Below, piece after piece: positions 61,928 through 64,000 of a stretch of 64,000 bases of DNA; positions within the stretch are counted from its first letter, which is position 1; each line of letters starts with the position of its first letter. The stretch lies in the NCBI GenBank assembly GCA_003129525.1, contig CP029329.1, forward strand, positions 275,001 through 339,000, in the 5' to 3' direction. Below the pieces are notes generated by a model, which saw only the letters and a program-made list of their open reading frames with translations, made no database searches and was not told where the DNA came from. Source of the DNA: Clostridium beijerinckii. GTDB lineage: Bacteria; Bacillota; Clostridia; Clostridiales; Clostridiaceae. The position numbers and the translations under genes are program-made.

Positions 61928-62758
61928 TTAAAATACTGGAATTACTGATCCACTATATTCTTTTTCTATGAATGCTTTAACTTCTGGTGAAGTCAATGCT
62001 TTTACTAAAGCTTCAGTCTTTGCTTGTTTTTCATTACCTTCTTTTACAACAACTATGTTTGCATAAGGTTTAGCAGCTTCTGAGTTTTTATCTTCAATTG
62101 CAAGTGCATCTTTTGTTGGATCAAATTTAGCTTCTATTGCATAGTTACCATTTATTACAGCTGCATCAACATCATCTATTGCTCTTGGAACCGCTGCTGC
62201 TTCTAATTCAGTAAACTGTAAGTTCTTTTTATTTTCTGTTATATCCTTTGGTGTAACTAATTCACCATCTTTAACTTTAATTATTCCCTTACCTGCTAAT
62301 AGTTTTAATGCTCTAGCTTCATTTGTTGCATCGTTAGGAATCGCAATTGTAGTACCATCTTTAAGTTCATCTAAACTCTTGATTTTATTGGAAAATAATC
62401 CCATTGGTTCTAAGTGAATAGCTCCTACTGAAACTAGTTTAAATCCTTTTGATTCATTTTGATCCTTTAAATAAGGCGCATGTTGAAAAAAGTTTGCATC
62501 TAATGACCCTTCTGATACTGCAGTATTTGGTTGAACATAATCATTAAATTCAGTTATTTCTACTGTATATCCTTCTTTTTCAAGTAAAGGCTTAGCTATT
62601 TCTACTATTTCTTTATGTGGTTTTGGTGTTACTCCAATCTTTATTATCTTATCATTTTTAGAATCTGTACTTCCTGTATTAGTTGAACCCCCACAACCTG
62701 CTAATCCTACTGCCAATACTCCTGCTAAAACTACTGATAAAATTGATTTCTTTTTCAT
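61928..62758 (-). CDS. metQ: Methionine-binding lipoprotein MetQ
   Basis: This is a 276-residue lipoprotein. It has a signal peptide with lipobox LAGC (Cys about 22) and a Ser/Gly/Thr-rich linker, then the NlpA/MetQ fold (KIGVTPKPHKEIVEIAKPLL, FFQHAPYLKD, AAAVPRAIDDVDAAVINGNYA). It delivers methionine to the MetNI transporter on the outer face of the membrane. It is the third gene of metN-metI-metQ, 11 bp after metI, with its own terminator. Confidence 0.93.
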   Translation of the reverse strand: MKKKSILSVVLAGVLAVGLAGCGGSTNTGSTDSKNDKIIKIGVTPKPHKEIVEIAKPLLEKEGYTVEITEFNDYVQPNTAVSEGSLDANFFQHAPYLKDQNESKGFKLVSVGAIHLEPMGLFSNKIKSLDELKDGTTIAIPNDATNEARALKLLAGKGIIKVKDGELVTPKDITENKKNLQFTELEAAAVPRAIDDVDAAVINGNYAIEAKFDPTKDALAIEDKNSEAAKPYANIVVVKEGNEKQAKTEALVKALTSPEVKAFIEKEYSGSVIPVF

Positions 62759-62769
62759 TTTGTTTCCCC

Positions 62770-63408
62770 CTATTTTGATAATTTATTATACAAATAATTC
62801 CCAATAAGTTGTAATACTTGAACTAATATAAATAAAATAATACATGTTACTATCATTACATCTGTTTGGTATCTTTGATATCCATAACTTATTGCTACTT
62901 GGCCAAGTCCTCCGCCTCCAATTGTGCCCGCCATTGCTGAATATCCAACAATGCTTATAATTGTAAGAGTTATTCCTGACATTATTGAAGGAATTGCTTC
63001 TTTAAGCATAACCTTAAATATAATTTGAGTGTTTGATGCTCCAAAAGATTTTGCTGCTTCAATAACACCTTTATCAACTTCTCTTAATGATGATTCTATA
63101 ACTCTTGCAACAAAAGGTGCTGCTGCAATTGTAAGCGGAACAATAACCGCTTCTGTACCTATAGATTTACCAACTATTAATCTAGTTAAAGGTATAACTA
63201 CCACCATTAATATAAGAACTGGAAAGCTTCTTAATGTATTGACTATTAAATCTAAAATATTGTAAATAATTTTATTTGGCTTTAATCCATCATTAGCAGT
63301 AATTGTTAATATAATTGCAGGTATAAATCCTAAAATAACTGCAAAAATAGTTGATACAAATACCATTTCTAACGTTTCTATTAAAGCTTTTCCTATTATT
63401 TCACTCAT
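62770..63408 (-). CDS. metI: Methionine ABC transporter permease MetI
   Basis: This is a 212-residue permease with five helices. The EAA-type coupling loop is VIEAAKSFGASNTQIIFKVMLKEAIPSI. The family segment NTLRSFPVLILMVVVIPLTRL and the C-terminal GGGLGQVAISYGYQRYQ are typical. It starts at the stop codon of metN (overlap at 63408) and is translationally coupled to it. Confidence 0.94.
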   Translation of the reverse strand: MSEIIGKALIETLEMVFVSTIFAVILGFIPAIILTITANDGLKPNKIIYNILDLIVNTLRSFPVLILMVVVIPLTRLIVGKSIGTEAVIVPLTIAAAPFVARVIESSLREVDKGVIEAAKSFGASNTQIIFKVMLKEAIPSIMSGITLTIISIVGYSAMAGTIGGGGLGQVAISYGYQRYQTDVMIVTCIILFILVQVLQLIGNYLYNKLSK

Positions 63409-64000
63409 TATTCAATCACCTCCAATAGAATATCTTTATTTTCAAGGTATTTCATAACCTTATCTTTATCTTCTTCTTTTATATTTATTACAAGGCCTCC
63501 CAATACGTCATCCCTAAACTTTTCAAGTTTACCCCAAACTATTGAAAAATCTATTTCTAGTTCTCTAGCCATTTTAGTTATAAGTGCATTTTCTGAAGAA
63601 TTGCTTGGGAAAAATAATTTAATATTAACTCCATCATCCGGTAAAATTTCATCATCTTCTTCACCTAAGAATTTCTTTAATGACTTTCCTGGTTTTAAAA
63701 ATAAATCTTCGGCTTTTCCTTCTGCTTTTATTTCTCCTCCGTCTAATAAAGCAACTCTCTCACAGACTTCTTTTATAACTTCCATTTGATGAGTAACCAT
63801 TACTATCGTTATACCTAATTCCTTATTAATTTTAGAAAGTAAGGCTAAAATATCTTTTGTAATTTTAGGATCCAATGCTGATGTTGCTTCATCACAAAGT
63901 AATATCTTTGGATCTAATGAAAGGGCTCTTGCTATTGCTACTCTTTGCTTCTGCCCACCACTAAGTTCCGATGGTTTACTAAATCTTTTGTCTTCTAAAC
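63408..64000 (-). CDS. metN: Methionine ABC transporter ATPase MetN (partial)
   Basis: The C-terminal 197 residues are present; the gene runs off the window end. Visible are the ABC signature LSGGQKQRVAIARALSLDPKI, Walker B ILLCDEATSALD and the switch His in TIVMVTHQMEV. A NIL regulatory domain (about the last 80 residues) binds methionine and inhibits transport. The first gene of metNIQ; any S-box or other leader lies beyond the window. Confidence 0.93.
   Translation of the reverse strand, partial: LEDKRFSKPSELSGGQKQRVAIARALSLDPKILLCDEATSALDPKITKDILALLSKINKELGITIVMVTHQMEVIKEVCERVALLDGGEIKAEGKAEDLFLKPGKSLKKFLGEEDDEILPDDGVNIKLFFPSNSSENALITKMARELEIDFSIVWGKLEKFRDDVLGGLVINIKEEDKDKVMKYLENKDILLEVIE

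Noticed and set aside
1-64000. CRISPR arrays, rRNA, tRNA or prophage genes
   Set aside because: No regularly spaced repeats, tRNA cloverleaves or phage structural genes were recognised; the only tRNA-like sequence is the tmRNA.

Overview
The window comes from a low-GC, strictly fermentative Firmicute, almost certainly a Clostridium of the solventogenic/butyric group (C. beijerinckii or C. butyricum-like). The reasons are the very AT-rich base composition, strong GGAGG-type ribosome sites, an NfnAB ferredoxin:NADP oxidoreductase pair, an agr-type quorum-sensing locus, a tmRNA tag ending in FAIAA, a T-box leader, and several energy-coupling-factor (ECF) S components. The species assignment is inference. 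The sequence is chromosomal and mostly housekeeping. Nearly all genes lie on the minus strand. The plus-strand genes are greA, a methyltransferase, a polysaccharide deacetylase, an ECF S component and a CBS protein.

Layout. 0-7 kb: a nucleotidyltransferase-fold protein beside a gene remnant, a sugar operon (rpiA, Gfo/Idh/MocA oxidoreductase, RpiR regulator, aldo/keto reductase), and a class V aminotransferase paired with an ECF S component. 7-13 kb: a CmpB-type membrane protein, a receiver-HDOD protein, an L,D-transpeptidase and CheV. 13-17 kb: a COG3044-type ATPase with decayed 39-bp tandem repeats at its 3' end, and a KimA-like potassium importer. 17-21 kb: greA, a GlcT-like antiterminator, and a one-chain glucose/N-acetylglucosamine-type PTS EIICBA behind a RAT/terminator leader. 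21-23.5 kb: a deaminase-fold protein and an ankyrin protein sit directly 3' of ssrA (tmRNA). 23.7-28.5 kb: a partner-switching module (RsbW-like ATPase, chemoreceptor, STAS protein, PAS-SpoIIE phosphatase). 28.7-32.1 kb: a YczE-type membrane protein whose promoter and RAT leader copy those of the PTS gene, then nfnB/nfnA. 32.7-34.7 kb: agrB-agrD-agrC, including an unlisted 42-residue AgrD. 35-43 kb: methyltransferase, dut, a SpaA-fold protein, a 1762-residue kinase-like/ATPase/TPR/GGDEF protein and a polysaccharide deacetylase. 43.6-48.8 kb: trpP behind a Trp T-box, a GGDEF-EAL protein, two small proteins, a TtcA-like enzyme and an ECF S component. 49-57.9 kb: clpB with a CtsR box, a CBS protein, two HTH-TPR regulators, a small membrane protein, RNase H and a DUF1232 protein. 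58-64 kb: a DMSO-reductase-like pair whose catalytic subunit carries a fused TorD-like chaperone domain, then metQ-metI-metN (metN cut by the window end).

The most unusual signals are non-coding. One is a duplicated promoter plus antitermination leader. Another is a pair of about 150-bp hairpin elements with compensatory stem changes, one of which supplies the clpB stop codon. There is a family of short AT-rich hairpin repeats, and there are two solo elements resembling IS200/IS605 right ends. Together with several stop-bounded gene remnants, these suggest past small-element activity in an otherwise stable backbone.
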